A DNA stretch of 64,000 bases from contig WAID01000005.1 in assembly GCA_016584495.1 (NCBI GenBank), positions 1,748,501 to 1,812,500 of the forward strand. The letters are read 5' to 3'. The position numbers were made by a program, and so were the translations under genes. Shown here in pieces: positions 39,337 to 51,266 of the stretch. Under the pieces are notes generated by a model. It searched no databases. It saw only the letters and a program-made list of their open reading frames with translations, and was not told where the DNA came from. This DNA comes from Celoporthe dispersa. Taxonomy: Eukaryota; Ascomycota; Sordariomycetes; Diaporthales; Cryphonectriaceae. Position 1 is the stretch's first letter. Each line of letters begins with the position of its first letter.

Positions 39337-40021
39337 CTTGGCTGGGTTGAGGACGTTGAGGAAAGGGCAGGGAGTAGAGAGATTGGGTGTCGAAAGAATA
39401 TCGTGGCAGCGTTCGGGACGACGTCGAAGGGGAGGGAGTGGGCCAGAGAAGGAAATTTTGCAAGTGGCAGGAGGTTTTGCGCCTGCGATGATGAAATTCT
39501 GGAGACGCGGAGCTTGGGCTGAGATAGAGATAGAGCTCGAGAAAATTCGAAAGCCTGGATAAGGAAGAAATGACTAAGCAGACGCAACCAGCTTCTGATT
39601 GTGCTTGCAACACACAAGGATTCTTGGTGCAGTACCATTTTTCATGTGCTTGTTTTCTATAAGTCGCACCATGACAGTTTGTCTACACTCTACACACAAC
39701 CAGGTCGCTCATGGCCAATGCATTTTTGACGCTTTTCAAGATTTTTCTTTAGGCCATCTGGTATATATTTCATTGTGAATGGGGATGGCTAGGCCTATGA
39801 AAAGGAAGGGAAAAAAAAGGAAAAAGAAAAAGGGGTACAAAGAGGCCTTCACAAGTCTCGTGTTTAACAAGAACAGGAAATTCTGCAATGGATATTGTTT
39901 CTAGTATTTCCCAAACTAATTTGTACTGCGCATGCAAGACAGGCTCATCCTCTCTCCCGGAAGGCAATCAATGCGCGTCGCATCTGGCCACCTCCTATCG
40001 CACTGCCTGCTGATGAGGGCT
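39337..40021. other. Upstream region of MAM33, no gene
   Basis: About 700 nt between the MAM33 start and the end of the small Cys-rich gene. The stretch next to MAM33 is the likely promoter and leader. Short open frames overlap on both strands without recognisable products. Confidence 0.55.
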
Positions 40022-40342
40022 CTACTTGGTCTTGGAGGATCCTCCTCGAGATGAGCGCGCGCGGGACGAACCTGCTCGGGACGAACCTGCTCGGGATGAA
40101 CCTGCGCGGGATGAGCCACCACCTCCTCGACCAGCTGCTTGAGCTGCTTCTTCAGCTTCCTTGTCTGCCGCATCCTTACACGCCCAGCACTGGATGGTGG
40201 AAGGCTGCGCCCTGCTACCGCTGGTGCCACAGCTGGCGAAGCTACCGCCCGCCGCGGCCGCGCACAAATCTTCGGATATAAGCACAGTCTCCTGGCCCTT
40301 GCAGGCAGTGCAGACTCGAATGTGATGAGTGAAGTAGCACAT
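40022..40342 (-). CDS. Small Cys-rich protein with SSRAG repeat tail
   Basis: A single open frame of 106 aa starting MCYFTHHIRVCTACKGQ. Cys residues come as C, C-x2-C, C, C, C-x2-C (CTAC, LCAAA, SCGTS, CWAC) over the first ~65 residues, a spacing that could bind zinc. An acidic helix (KDAADKEAEEAAQAA) follows, then a tail of five-residue SSRAG-type units ending SSRGGSSKTK. The start Met-Cys-Tyr resembles small uncharacterised proteins common in Pezizomycotina that begin MCYY or MCYF. I do not recognise a function. The regular repeat and ordered Cys pairs argue for a real gene; the short length argues for caution. The tail is basic and could bind nucleic acid; that is inference. Confidence 0.55.
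   Translation of the reverse strand: MCYFTHHIRVCTACKGQETVLISEDLCAAAAGGSFASCGTSGSRAQPSTIQCWACKDAADKEAEEAAQAAGRGGGGSSRAGSSRAGSSRAGSSRARSSRGGSSKTK
40052..40120 (-). repeat. 15-bp tandem repeat coding SSRAG
   Basis: At least four near-identical 15-base units (plus-strand core GACGAACCTGCTCGG) lie inside the small Cys-rich gene. Because the unit is a multiple of three, copy-number change would keep the frame. Confidence 0.85.
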
Positions 40343-41579
40343 GATTGTGAGATGACAAGTAAATTTGTTGTTGTGTTCTTGAGTGTTCAGGGACGGGTTG
40401 GGTGTCGCGTGCCAAAGGGGTCCAGTAGAGTCTCTGTGGAGGACGCTGGTCCAGTACAAATAGAGAACTGCCCAGTGTCGTGCTGTCCAGCCCTGACTGA
40501 GTGAAGGCTTTTCATCAGGCTCCATGTCTTGTCTCTTGATCCCTGTGCCACCTTTCGTAATGACTGCGCAAAGGGTGAATCACCCAGAGCTCATTGAGGA
40601 TGCCGAGTCCCCCCGCGGCTCGGCTCAGTCACGAGAAGAATTTAGAGGCATGGGGGCTGGTTGGCACCTCGTCTCCATGCCCCTTCGGTAGAACAAGACT
40701 AGCGAGACCACAAGGAAGCCCTGACTCCCTTGATTGAAGTCAAATAATCTCGGGCAGAGAGTCTTGCATAAGGCATGGAGCCAGCGAGGGCGTAAAAGTG
40801 AAGGAAGCCATGAGGCTCGGGTTGCGCAATGTGGTACGCTCGTGAGGAAGACTTGGGTAGGTTCACCGGAGGCGAGCCCGACAGAGGGGATAAGCAGTCC
40901 GAAGACAGCCTGAGGCTGAGACGACGTCCGCGTATGTTCTGGTTCAGGAGATCTCGACGAGTCTCGTCGCTGGCGTTCGGGTAGCCACCTATCTCACATA
41001 AATAGGTCTCAGCAGGCCAATGACAATGAGTGGGAAGCATTCTTGCCCATTTCAGGCCCCACGGAGCGAGGCCGCCTTAGCCTGGTGGCACGACAGGCCG
41101 TGGTGGTCCCCGAGGGAGCACAGGCAGAAAGTTCTTGAGAGGGTCGTCTTTCTGGGTTGTGTAGCCACCTGGCTGGTCTCGGACCTTGGGAGACACGTTT
41201 TGTTTGGCATGCCCCGGCGATGAAGCACTAACCGTCGGCTCAGCGCCACTGCCGGCTGCAAGGCTCTGGTAGCCCCCAAATCAGCCATGCTGGGCAACCT
41301 GAGATAGATCAGGAGAAGCCCGCAGGTCTCGCGTCAGCTCCTAGCATCCGCGTTACCGAGGAAAAGCTGAGCATCGGAGGCAGGCTTGGGTTGACAAGGA
41401 CCGGGCGGCTGAAGGACGCCGGTCCTGCTACAGGCTTGCTGACGAGATGTACCGAGCCGTAGCCGCAAGTCGTAGCCGCAGGATGGGCCCCTGAGGGCCG
41501 TGGGTCTGACCGACTGTCTATCTTTCGTACCATCGCCAAGGCAAGAAGACCACGCGAGCCAGTGCTCAGTGTGCGAGCA
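40343..41579. other. Intergenic, no supported gene
   Basis: About 1.2 kb between the small Cys-rich gene and the 3' end of TMA16. Frames up to ~110 codons occur on the minus strand without domain or splice support. The leader of the Cys-rich gene and the 3' UTR of TMA16 presumably occupy the ends. Confidence 0.5.
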
Positions 41580-42310
41580 TTACTGGGCGCTGGGCGGGAA
41601 GGCAGATATCTTGACGGTGCCGGTCTTGGATATACGGACCCAAGACAGGGAAGCCAGAAAGGCCCACGAGCCCTCCCACCTGCCGAGCAGATGCAGGTTC
41701 TCCTGCTTGGACAGGTCTGGGACAACTGATGGTTCCAGTCAGTCAGCAGGGCCAGCACGGCCAGAGGGGGCGTGCAACATACAGAAGCCGTTCTGGTGCT
41801 CCTTCTCCAGGGCCTCAAGCTTCATTTTGAGCAGGTCCTCTCTTGCGCTTGCCGGCCTCCCAGGCCTGCGGGTCTTCTTGACGGCATCGTACTGCTCATC
41901 GTACTGATGCACATATCTGAGCGGTGGTTAGAGGTAGTTAGTGCGGCGGGGATGTGTTTTGCGCAGAACTTACTGGCTGATAGTGGCCTGGATCTTGTCC
42001 ATGTCGAACGGGCGGCTCTCATTCTCCTTGGCAGCCTTCTGAAAAAAAGTCACCCTCTCGACTAGGTGTACAGTTCAACGTCAGAGACAAACACCTTCAG
42101 CCTGAAGCTGGAAGCAAGGAGGTGGAGGGTATACCTACGCAGTGGCTGATCGTGTTTTTTCCTAGCTGCGGCAAGTTTCTCCAGGCGGTCATCTCTGACC
42201 TGAGCCTTGTGAAGCCTCTTGGAGTCACGGGAGAACTGGTGCAGGGCATCGATGGTCCCATGCCGCTTCTTAGCGATCTGCTTTCTGGTCTTCTCGAGAG
42301 ACTTGGGCAT
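41580..42310 (-). CDS. TMA16: Translation machinery-associated protein 16
   Basis: Four exons: 42139-42310, 41974-42061, 41783-41916 and 41580-41725, with introns of 57-77 nt, give 179 aa, the usual length. The protein begins MPKSLEKTRKQIAKKRHGTI and continues through RDDRLEKLAAARKKHDQPLLERVTFFQKAAKENE, DMDKIQATISQYVHQYDEQYD, KTRRPGRPASAREDLL and NGFFVPDLSKQENL to a C-terminus ending FPPSAQ. This is the conserved order of the Tma16 family, which binds nuclear pre-60S particles during ribosome biogenesis. The fourth exon acceptor (CCATCAG) was chosen because it restores NGFFVPDL; a downstream AG gives a shorter, less conserved join. It is divergent from EXO1. Confidence 0.92.
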
Positions 42311-43397
42311 GATGGATGACTGATTATCCTGAAATCTGCTGTGGGTGCTTGATTTGGATACAGTCGGGTTGAGTGTAAATGGCAGTAGTAAGTAGCAGGA
42401 GCAAATGAGGACCACCGGAACCATGGCATTCGACTTTTTTTTTTCACCCCCTGTTAGTGCAGCAGCACTTCCTTCCGGCCTGTGTGTGGAGCCGACCTGC
42501 AGGCATCCAGGGCCTGCTGATACCACGGTACCGTAGCATGTTCTGAAAAGCCAGGCACCTAGTGGCACCCCTTCCCCCCTGACCGCTCAGTGATAAGATC
42601 GTTGCTGGGGTAAACTGCAGGGGTGGGGTTGGTTGCTAGCTGGGATAGGAAGTAAACCTCTGAAATCACGTCGCGGTCTGGGTCTGCCGGTGCCACAGAC
42701 GCGCCTGGCCTGCCACGACTGCTGCTGCTGGTGATAGTCCCTCCCCCCGAGGTCCAGGCCCTGCACGAACCCCCCCCAGCAGCGTAGCTGCTCCGCTGAG
42801 ATTCCCACTGTTCAGCCCTTGTTTTGACTTGGCCCTACCACATGCACCTCAATTCAGTATCTGGTCTCTTTTCCTTCTCTCCCACACACACTCTCTGTGT
42901 GTGTCTGTGTGTGTCCGTCAGCCAGCCGTTGAGGGCATTCCACTTTGGATGGTAATTGGTAATTGAAACCCTCCCCAGACTTTGTTTCTCTTTATTTCTT
43001 TTCCTTAGTTTTCTTCCCCGGTCATCGCGCTCTTGCACTGTACTGTTGTACTGTACTGCACCCACCCTGCAACAGCCGGTTGGGCCTGTTGTTTTTCAAG
43101 TAAACACGGCTTCACCTGCGCGTCTCATGTCGCTATAAACCTTCTATCCGCCGGTGGCCACCTTTTATACGCATTTCCCGCGACCAAGCAACGAACGTCA
43201 GTTCTGTCGTCTCGCGCCGTACCGCATTTCATCGTATCGCATCGCACCGCATCGCATCGCATCCTGCCTCACCGCGCATGGCCCGCTCCTAGCTTTCTCC
43301 GAGTAACTGGCACCCACGTCAACAATCCGATCGGCACGAGGAGCTTGTCACCCGTGGCTCTAGCTTCTAGAGAGCGCTCGCTCACCGGCTGGGGACG
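42311..43397. promoter_or_regulatory. Divergent promoter region between TMA16 and EXO1
   Basis: About 1.1 kb separates the two start codons. It holds a GT-rich run near 42890-42918, a long pyrimidine stretch at 42970-43040 and an ATCGC-type repeat at 43231-43265 about 130 nt before EXO1. No coding sequence is supported. I searched by eye for the MluI cell-cycle box (ACGCGT) expected for replication and repair genes in yeasts and did not see one. Confidence 0.5.
43231..43265 (+). repeat. ATCGC pentamer repeat upstream of EXO1
   Basis: Several ATCGC or ACCGC pentamers in tandem lie about 130 nt before the EXO1 start codon, probably in the leader or core promoter. Confidence 0.75.
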
Positions 43398-45873
43398 ATG
43401 GGTATTCAAGGTACGAAGGCGTCTCGTCCCTTCTTTTCATTTCTTAGTCCTCCCGAACTATATCTGCGCCTGCTGCGGTCGGACACTTGTATTGACGACG
43501 CCTCAGGGCTGCTCCCTCTGCTCAAATCTATCCAGAGGCCAACCGAGCTCAAGAAGTTCTCCGGAGAGGTCCTGGGCGTCGACGCGTATGGATGGCTGCA
43601 TAGAGGTGCCGTTGGTTGTGCCATCGACCTCGCCCAGGACAAGCCTACCCGAAAGTAAGTATAACAACTCGGTAGTGCCATTGGCCGTCTTGCCGCTGTG
43701 TCTGACCTGTTCACTAGATATGTCGACTTTGCAATGCACCGCGTCCGCATGGTCAAGCACTTTGGTGTGACTCCATACCTGGTCTTCGACGGCGATTTTC
43801 TGCCCAGCAAGGCCCGCACCGAATCGTCTCGATCTAAACGCCGCGAGGACAGCAGGAAGGCCGGTCTCGCACTTCTCAACGCGGGCAAGCCTGCCCAGGC
43901 CCACCTCGAGCTCCAGAAGGCCATCGACGTCACCCCGGAGATGGCGAGGCACCTGATCGAGGAGCTCAAGAAGGAGGGAGTTCCCTACGTTGTCGCCCCC
44001 CTACGAGGCTGACGCCCAGCTCGTCTACCTCGAGCGCCAAGGCCTCATCAGCGGCATCATTTCCGAGGACTCAGACCTGCTGGTCTTTGGTGCCAAGCGC
44101 CTGCTCACCAAGATGGACCAACATGGCCAATGCATCGAGATCAACCGGAGGGACTTCTGTGCCGTGCGTGAGATCTCGCTGACCGGCTGGACAGACGACC
44201 AGTTCCGGCAGATGGCAATCTTCAGTGGCTGTGACTACCTGGAGAGCGTGGGCAACATGGGTCTGAAGACAGCTTACCGGATGATGCGCAAGTACAAGAC
44301 GCCAGAGCGTGTGATCCGCATGCTCCAGTTCGACGGCAAGTTTCGCGTCTCGGAGAACTACCTGGCCCAGTACAGGCAGGCCGAGTTGACCTTCCTCTAC
44401 CAGCGCGTATTCTGCCCTGGGAAACAGCAGCTTGTTCTCCTGACCGAGCCCCATGCCGCCTCGCCTTTGGACATCGAGGATATGCCCTACATTGGAGCTC
44501 GTGTAGATGCCGAGACCGCCAAGGCTGTCGCCGCCGGCGAAGTCAACCCTATGACAAAGCAGCCCATTGTAGTGACTGCCTTGCCAGACAAGAGACGAAC
44601 TGCTGCACCCACAGCGGGGCGAACAGCGGCAGTCGCGGCGTCGGGACAAGGCAGAGCGCCACCCGAGAAGCCGATCGACTCGTATTTCAACGGCCACAGG
44701 CGGATCCCCATGGGGGAGATGGACCGGAACTGTTTTTCCGTCGATCCTCAAAGAGTGGCTGCCCTTACGCAGAACGGGCTGACTCCTAGAGTTTTCCCCC
44801 TGCCACGGCCGTACGTTGATGACGGCAACGTTTCCCCCGCGCCGCGGCCATATACAGACCCGACGATACGTCGGCGCCGGACGGAGCCAGTCTCTCGAGC
44901 ACAATCGGGCCCCGACCCGTCCCTTCAATCCTCTACAAGCCGAAGACGGACGACTGGCCTCACGAGGCGCATTTCAGATATCGAAGCCAGACCACCAAAG
45001 AAACCTCGGCTGTGCGCGGATGATTCGACGAACGAGACGACCGAGAAGCAGGCCGAGAGGAGCAAGTTCTTCCCCCGAGGTGGAGAGGCTGTGCGGCCCT
45101 GTGATGATGAGCACTTGATGTCGGATGACTCCATCGAAGAGGCCCTGGCGCAGCTACCCGACATAGGCGACCAGTGGAGGGGATCGAGGGTTTCCGGCAC
45201 ACAGCAGACACTGCAGATCTTCCAAGACGAGACTTCGACCAAGCAGACAACCGCGACGGCAGCAGAGCCGAAACTTAAGGATGACGAGACTGTAGAAGAG
45301 AGCCCAGCCCAGGGCCAGGATCACGATGCCACGGGAGGAGAGTCCAGGGGCCAGACCGGCGATGTCGAGGTCAACCAAGGCCGCAAGTCCTTGCGCGGTT
45401 CGCTCAAGGACCTTTCTTACACGCCAAGCATGTCCAGGCGTGCGGGTGGGGTGCGCATAGTGCATGGACTGCCAACTCCAGATTCCAGCGGCCAGCAATC
45501 GCAGACGAGATTGCTCCCTCCGACACCCACACAGACACCATTTCAGACCCCGCTGCAACGAATCGGAGCAGCGGCTCTACAGCGAAGCAGGGCTGGCTCT
45601 TCGCCGTCGCTCAAGTCTGGACCTTCACTGAAGGCCACCAAGAAACGATCGAGCCTGGCAGAATCACTTGAGAACTTTCCAATCAACCCAGCCTTTGTCC
45701 CTCTGCCCAAGGTCGACCTACAGGAGGTTGAAGCTCTGAATACGGCTGAGACTGGCAGCGAGGACCAGATGCTGCCCGGTAGCGATGAGGAGAATGAGCC
45801 TCCTGCAACGACGGCAGGCACAAAACAGGGCCGGGCTAGACGGCTGGACCTGTCGAGATTTGTGTACGGCTAA
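43398..45873 (+). CDS. EXO1: Exonuclease 1 (XPG/FEN1 family), one frame break
   Basis: Three exons: 43398-43410, 43507-43654 and 43718-45873. Splicing gives MGIQGLLPLLKSIQRPTELKKF, the invariant EXO1 start, where the unspliced frame would read MGIQGTKAS. The XPG-N domain includes GVDAYGWLHRG and LVFDGDFLPSK; the XPG-I domain has YEADAQLVYLERQGLISGIISEDSDLLVFG with the metal-binding acids, then the H2TH region (SGCDYLESVGNMGLKTAY). The C-terminal half is long and disordered, ending DLSRFVYG. The frame breaks at a six-C run (43996-44001): five C give VVAPYEADAQ and a whole-codon total of 771 aa. Known role: 5'-3' resection in mismatch and double-strand-break repair, in the nucleus. Confidence 0.93.
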
Positions 45874-46962
45874 AGTGGCGCGGAGTTGGTGACGGGGTTC
45901 CCTTATTCAGGTCCCCTCTGTATACACTTATATTGACGGGGACACGAGACCGGAGATGAGCGGCTTCCACGACAACGGAGCACTCCCGAGAACCTAAATG
46001 GCGGGCTTCGGGAGGGAGAGGGGAGAGAAACCATTATGAATCGGTTTGTCTACTTTGAGTAGGCATAGCATAGCGTACGGCGTTTTTTTTTCTCTTTCTC
46101 TTTTTCTTGTCAGGTGACTGCGACGCCGAGTAAATGGCAATGTCGTTTGTCCAGGTCTTTGGCAAAGGCAGATCACATCCATATCACGTGTAGTAGAATC
46201 GCAGGATGACAGTGGGTATGCTGTATAAACACAACCAGAAGAGAGATAATCAGTGACTTTTATTAGATAAAAAAAAGAATATTGAGGGAGGCCTTTCTTC
46301 ATTCTAATCCACCACACCTTAGTCCCAGTACTACATGCCCGGAATGATTTTCTATATGAAAATAGTATCAATCGATATGGAAGAGGACGAGGAGGAAGCA
46401 GAAGGCGGAGGAGGTAGCGGAAGAAGACGAAAACGAAAACGAAGAATAAGAAGAGGAAGAAGAAGAAGAAGAAAAGGTATATTGATTTTGTTTTCTTGTA
46501 TTTCAATAAAGTGTTTCTTCCATCGGTTGGCAATAGAAGGGAAGGAGGTGGTGGGTGGTGAGAAATGAGGCCGGGGTTTGTTTTTGGGGGGGGGGGTGAG
46601 GAGTTGGCAGTTTATATTAGTGCTCCCCTCACCGCCTTCCCAGGGATTCCATTTTGCCAAATTTCTGTGGCGCCAAGATTTCGCAGGCTGCCCGCCTCGA
46701 AAATTTCCCACCACCAAGCAAGCGTATTACCATACAGAGTCGCAGTCGCTTTTTGTCGTCGCACGGAGCCAAGAAAATACGGATTTACAGGCTGCCCGAG
46801 AGTGAATGGTAGACGGCGCGACTTTCCCTCGCACGCTGAGTTGTTTACCTTTTGCTGCTTCTCGAGGCCTCGCTCTCAATATTCATCTGGATCTCGACCT
46901 ATCCTCCCCTGCCTGCACCCACCAGATTCTCGGAGCACAGGAGTTCTTGGGCGGCTTGAGCC
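45874..46962. other. Intergenic between EXO1 and RRP14, no gene
   Basis: About 1.1 kb. A/T-rich and purine-rich runs at 46250-46560 give spurious Lys/Arg/Glu frames on one strand and Phe/Leu frames on the other. The last ~200 nt are the likely RRP14 promoter and leader. Confidence 0.6.
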
Positions 46963-48810
46963 ATGGCGGACAAGTCGTTAAAGGTTCGCAAGGCTTCCTC
47001 ACCGCTGTAGACGCACGCAATCGTGAGAGACGGTCGGCTGACAGGGAGATGATGACTGCTGCAGGATCGGCTGCGCGATCACTCAGAGGCTTTCGATAGC
47101 CTGCTGTCTCTGATCCCCGCAAAGCTCTACTACGGCGAAGACACGAGTGTGCGTCTGTCCCCTCTCAATCCTACTGCCCCTGCCATGCTATAGTATCGTC
47201 TGTAACGCCAGCGAGCTCACATCACGCGACGTAAACTATAGGACCAGTGGCAGCGCAAGAAGCAGACCAAAGAGCAAGCCAGGGCAGCCAAGCGGGGCAG
47301 GCTAGACCCGGACAGCGCGCTGAACAGGAGCGCCAAAGAGGTCCTTGACGAACGGGCACGCAACAAGAGGAAGGCGAAGGAGATGGAGGAGGAGAGCGAG
47401 GAGGCGGACGATGGAGAAGATGATGAGGACGAGGGATCAGAAGCTCTTAATGGCGTGGACAAGGAGCAGCCCGGTCAAGGTCTGAAGAAATGGAAGTCTA
47501 CGGGCGACGACGACAACGAGCCTATGAGCAAGAAGGCCAGACTCGCAGAGCCACAGAATGATGAGCTGGCGGCGACCGAGAAGCTGTCAACACACCAGGA
47601 AAAGAAGCTGCTGAAGAAGCAGAGGAAGGCAGAGAAGAAGGCCGACAAGAAGAAGACCAAGGCTGAGAGGTCATCAAAAACTACCGAAGACACAGTGGAT
47701 GATGAGGAGGAAGAGGAGGAAGAGGAGGAAGAGGAGGAAGAGGAGGAAGAGGAGGAAGAAGAAGAAACATCACACCACGACATGCTACAGTCCAAGGAGA
47801 ACGATGAAGAAGACGAACAGGGCAACAAGGTCAAAGACATGCAACCTATTGATGTCTCCGGTCTTGCCGACGACGAAGACGCCAACCGCTCCTCCCAATC
47901 CTCCACCCCTGAGTCCCCGACCTTCGACGGTGCCGCCCACAACCCCTCCGCCGAGCCAGCAAGTACCACGACCTCGATAGCCAGCGAGGTCGGCCCCGCG
48001 ACAGGAGAGCGCCCTTCGTCTTCGTCCAAGAAGCTCAAGGTCCCGTCTGACACGACAGAGCTCCGCGCCCGGCTGGCCGCCAAAATCGCCGCGCTCCGAG
48101 CAGCACGCAAGGCCGACGGCCCGGACGGCACGCCGATCCGCACGCGGCAGGAGCTCATCGAGTCACGGCGCAAGAAGCAGGCGGAGCGCAAGGCGCACAA
48201 GAAGGAGCTGCGGCAGCAGGCCAAGGAGGCCGAGGACAAGAAGCGCGAGGAGGCGCTGGCGAGCGCGCGCAACTCGCCCATGCTGAGCTTCGGGAGCGGC
48301 TCGCCGGAGCACGAGGCCACCAGCTTCTCGTTCGGGCGGGTGGCGTTCGCGGACGGGACGCAGATGTCGCAGGACCTGAGCTACGTCAAGGACAAGGCCG
48401 GCCGGAAGAAGGGCCCCGCCGACCCCAAGGGCGCGCTCGCCAAGCTGGAGGCGCAGAAGAAGCGGCTCGCGGGCCTGGACGCCGACAAGCGCAAGGAGGT
48501 CCTCGAGAAGGAGACGTGGCTCGCGGCGCGGAAGCGGGCCGAGGGCGAAAAGGTGCGCAACGACGAGTCCCTGCTCAAGAAGGCCGTCAAGCGCAGGGAG
48601 AAGACCAAGAAGAAGAGCGAGCGCGAGTGGACCGAGCGCGTCGAGGGGGTGAAGCACGCCCAGAAGCAGAGGCAGCAGAAGCGCGACGACAACATCCGCA
48701 AGCGCAAGGAGGCCAAGATGGCGGGCAAAGGGGGCAAGAAGAAGGGGAAGAGCCCTGCGAAGAAGAGGCCAGGGTTTGAGGGGAGTGGTTTCGGCGGCAA
48801 GAGGAAATGA
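46963..48810 (+). CDS. RRP14: SURF6/Rrp14 ribosome-biogenesis protein
   Basis: Three exons, 46963-46983, 47065-47148 and 47242-48810, give 557 aa. Splicing creates the N-terminal Rrp14 domain MADKSLKDRLRDHSEAFDSLLSLIPAKLYYGEDTS|DQWQRKKQTKEQ. A long charged middle follows with a Glu run coded by GAGGAA hexamers (about residues 180-200). The C-terminal SURF6 domain starts near ELRARLAAKIAALRAARKADG and includes RKKQAERKAHKKELRQQ, FSFGRVAFADG, KGALAKLEAQKKRLAGLD and a very basic helix (KRREKTKKKSEREWTERV), ending GFGGKRK. Known role: nucleolar, early pre-rRNA processing of both subunits. The first exon codes only seven residues, which gene finders often miss; the ORF alone would start inside exon 3. 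Confidence 0.93.
47704..47765 (+). repeat. GAGGAA hexamer run coding poly-Glu
   Basis: A tandem (GAGGAA) array inside RRP14 codes about 20 consecutive Glu residues. The mix of the two Glu codons is regular, which points to expansion by slippage. Confidence 0.88.
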
Positions 48811-49882
48811 GGATGGTGACCAGCAGTGGAGGATCAGTTTTCCACAGTCCCTCTATCTCTCTCTCTCTCTCTCTTGAGGTGTTCCGCACAACCGTCCCTA
48901 TGGAGATATCGAGAGATTTTGCGTTTTACAGTCAGGACGGCGTTCAGAGGGCCAGCATATCTGGCTGGGAATAGCATAGCTATGAACAAAAAAGAGGGAC
49001 ACTAAGGACGGGCATGACGGCGTTAAAAATAAAATACAATAAAATAAAAGAGAGGCAGAACTTCATAACCTTGACTTTTATTTGAACACATAGTGCCCTT
49101 CTACTGCTGCGATCAAGTACTACCATGCCATGCCAAGCCATGTGTGTGTTTGTGTGTGTGTGTATGTGTGTATGTGTGCGTGTGTATGAAAATATTCGTT
49201 TGAACTATGTTGGCTCTCGCAAGAGAAGTTAAGAAAAGAGAGAAAAAAGAAAAGAATCCATGAGCGTAGACACCGGAATCAGCCTGTCTGTCCCATCCAC
49301 ATGATGCGCCAAGAGAGGGATTGTCCTGAGAGGGTTTCCTTTTTTCCTTCCGTAAAACGACGATCGATGCCTTTGAACGTTTGTTTTGTATGTGTCCGCT
49401 CGGTCCTTGCTCACCTGCTGCGTTTGCCCGCGCAGAGTCCGGTAACAAAGTAATGACCTCCCCATATCCTCTTATTTTTTTTTCATCCCTCGTTTCTCCT
49501 CCTCTGCTTTCCATGTTGCGTTGTAAGGATCTGAATAGAATGACGCCTGGTCGTTGAAAAAAAAAAAAAGTTTTGAATTGGGGATGAGAGAGAGAAGAAA
49601 AAAAAAAGGTCATCCGCTGATCCTGGAAACTCGCCCGCAATAATACATTCATTTCGCTGCGGTGTTCGTATTCTGCTGCAGCCCCGGCCCGAGCTTTCTT
49701 CCTTCCCAGCTCCGCGCCTCCCCCGATGCCAACCTAAGAGCCGTGAATTCTTTGTGGTGTTCTGCCCCTCCGCCTTGCGTTGGCTTCGACTGCACTGTGT
49801 TCGGCCCATCGATCTGGAGCAGGGGGGGCGACCTGGGTTTTATTATGTAGTATTGCTCGGCAGCAAGATGGGCTGCATTCTA
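48811..49882. other. Convergent 3' flanks of RRP14 and VPS74, no gene
   Basis: About 1.1 kb with a CT run at about 48853-48874, a GT-rich stretch at 49140-49188 and A/T tracts including an AAATAAAATAC-type segment near 49026-49048 that could serve 3'-end formation. No supported coding sequence. Confidence 0.6.
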
Positions 49883-51266
49883 TTACAGGAGGGAGTCGAG
49901 GCGGGTGAAGACGTTGAGGCAGGCGGCAACCACCTCGAGCTGCAGCTCCTTGTCCTTGGCCTTGTTGTTCTCCTGGAGAGCACATGGTCAGCATGAGATC
50001 CTGTAGACAGGACAGGGCGGCGGCGGCGTGCACCAACCTCCGAGATTACTTGTGGCAAGTTAGCACCGATGCCGTTGCCCGTGGCCTTCTTGCCGAAAGG
50101 CCACTGGCTATACTCGGCCAGCAGCTCATCAGTCTGGGCGAATGCACGTTCCCTGGCCTCGTGGCCCAGCGTAGACAGCGCATTCTCGAGGACGTTGGCG
50201 GCGTATGCGGCGCAGACCATTGCGATCGTCCGCGTGTACCGGAACTCGAGGTTCTCGGGAAGCCACTGTGAGGCGGGGAGGACGACAGTCCTTTGGGTGA
50301 GGACGTTCCTGACGCGCCTCCGGATCTCTTCTTTGGCGCCACCGTCGGCGACAGGGTGTGTAGCCATGTCGAACAGCAGGAAGTTGCGCTTCTCGGTGCG
50401 GAGGATGCCCTTGTCGACGAGACCCTTCGCAAGCCGCTCTCGGACTTGCTTCAGCTGGTAGCCAATCTTCATCAGGTTCCACGTCTCCCCTGTAACCATC
50501 GCGGAAGACTTTAGCAGGCGGTAGTAGCAGCGAGGGGGGGGGGGTCCAGCCCGATCAGGGTGTGGACAGGGTACTCACCGCTCATGAGATCGATCCAGGT
50601 GCTGACGCTCATCTTCTCGCTCCCCTTCATCAGCTTGAGCGCCTCGTCAAGCAGCACCTCGCCAGTGAGGGTATCATCGATGACCTCGATAACACGGTCG
50701 GGTAGGGGGAAGCGCCGCCTCGAGGCGTCCTTCTGCATGCTGATGCGGCCGCGGAATGCCAATTCTATAACGATGCACCCGCGAAGGGCGTAGGATATGT
50801 TGTCGTTCCAGAACGAAAGGTAGCCCTGTGCAATTTGATCGCATGAGCGAGTTGGTCTGACCTCGGCATGTCTGACTCTGGCACTTGTCGGTCACAGAGC
50901 AGAGAGATCAAAACAAGGAATAACGGAGGAGAATAGCAAGAGGCAAAGGGGCAAGAGAGGAGGGGGGGGGGGAGTATGTGTGAGAGGGCCAGGGAGACGA
51001 ACCTGCTTATCCTTGAGACCCAGCAACAGGACCTCTTCCATAAGTGTCAGCTTGGGCTGCTTGCTCCTCTCCGTGCTCTCGCTAATGTCTCGCGGGTCGA
51101 ATGCGATCTTGTGGCCATTCTCGCTGTTCTCATAGCTCGTCTCGGGGGTGCTGTCCTTGAAGTTGCCGGACGAGTTATTGCGGTTGATGCCGTTGCCGCT
51201 CTCGCCCTCGGCGGACGGTCCTCCGCCAGCGCCGCCCCTGCGTCGAGTGAGCCCCGACGACGACAT
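49883..51266 (-). CDS. VPS74: GOLPH3 homologue, Vps74 (Golgi PI4P effector)
   Basis: Four exons: 51003-51266, 50579-50825, 50038-50489 and 49883-49972, giving 350 aa, close to yeast Vps74. The N-terminus MSSSGLTRRRGGAGGG has the Arg cluster used for COPI binding, followed by a disordered stretch. The GPP34 domain starts at LTLMEEVLLLGLKDKQGYLSFWNDNISYALRGCIVIELAFRGRI and includes ETWNLMKIGYQLKQVRERL and RNFLLFDMATHP; it ends NVFTRLDSLL. Known role: binds PI4P on the Golgi and coatomer, retaining glycosyltransferases by retrograde transport. All four joins reproduce family sequence and total length is a whole number of codons. Nothing is broken. In a fungus it would support O-mannosylation of wall proteins such as the GPI mucin at the window start; that link is inference. 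Confidence 0.96.

Noticed and set aside
44071..44928. 285-codon minus-strand frame over EXO1
   Set aside because: It overlaps the conserved nuclease domain on the other strand; GC-rich codon bias leaves the antisense frame open.
47475..48320. 281-codon minus-strand frame over RRP14 with poly-Ser
   Set aside because: It is the antisense of the GAGGAA Glu run and the charged domain; no independent support.
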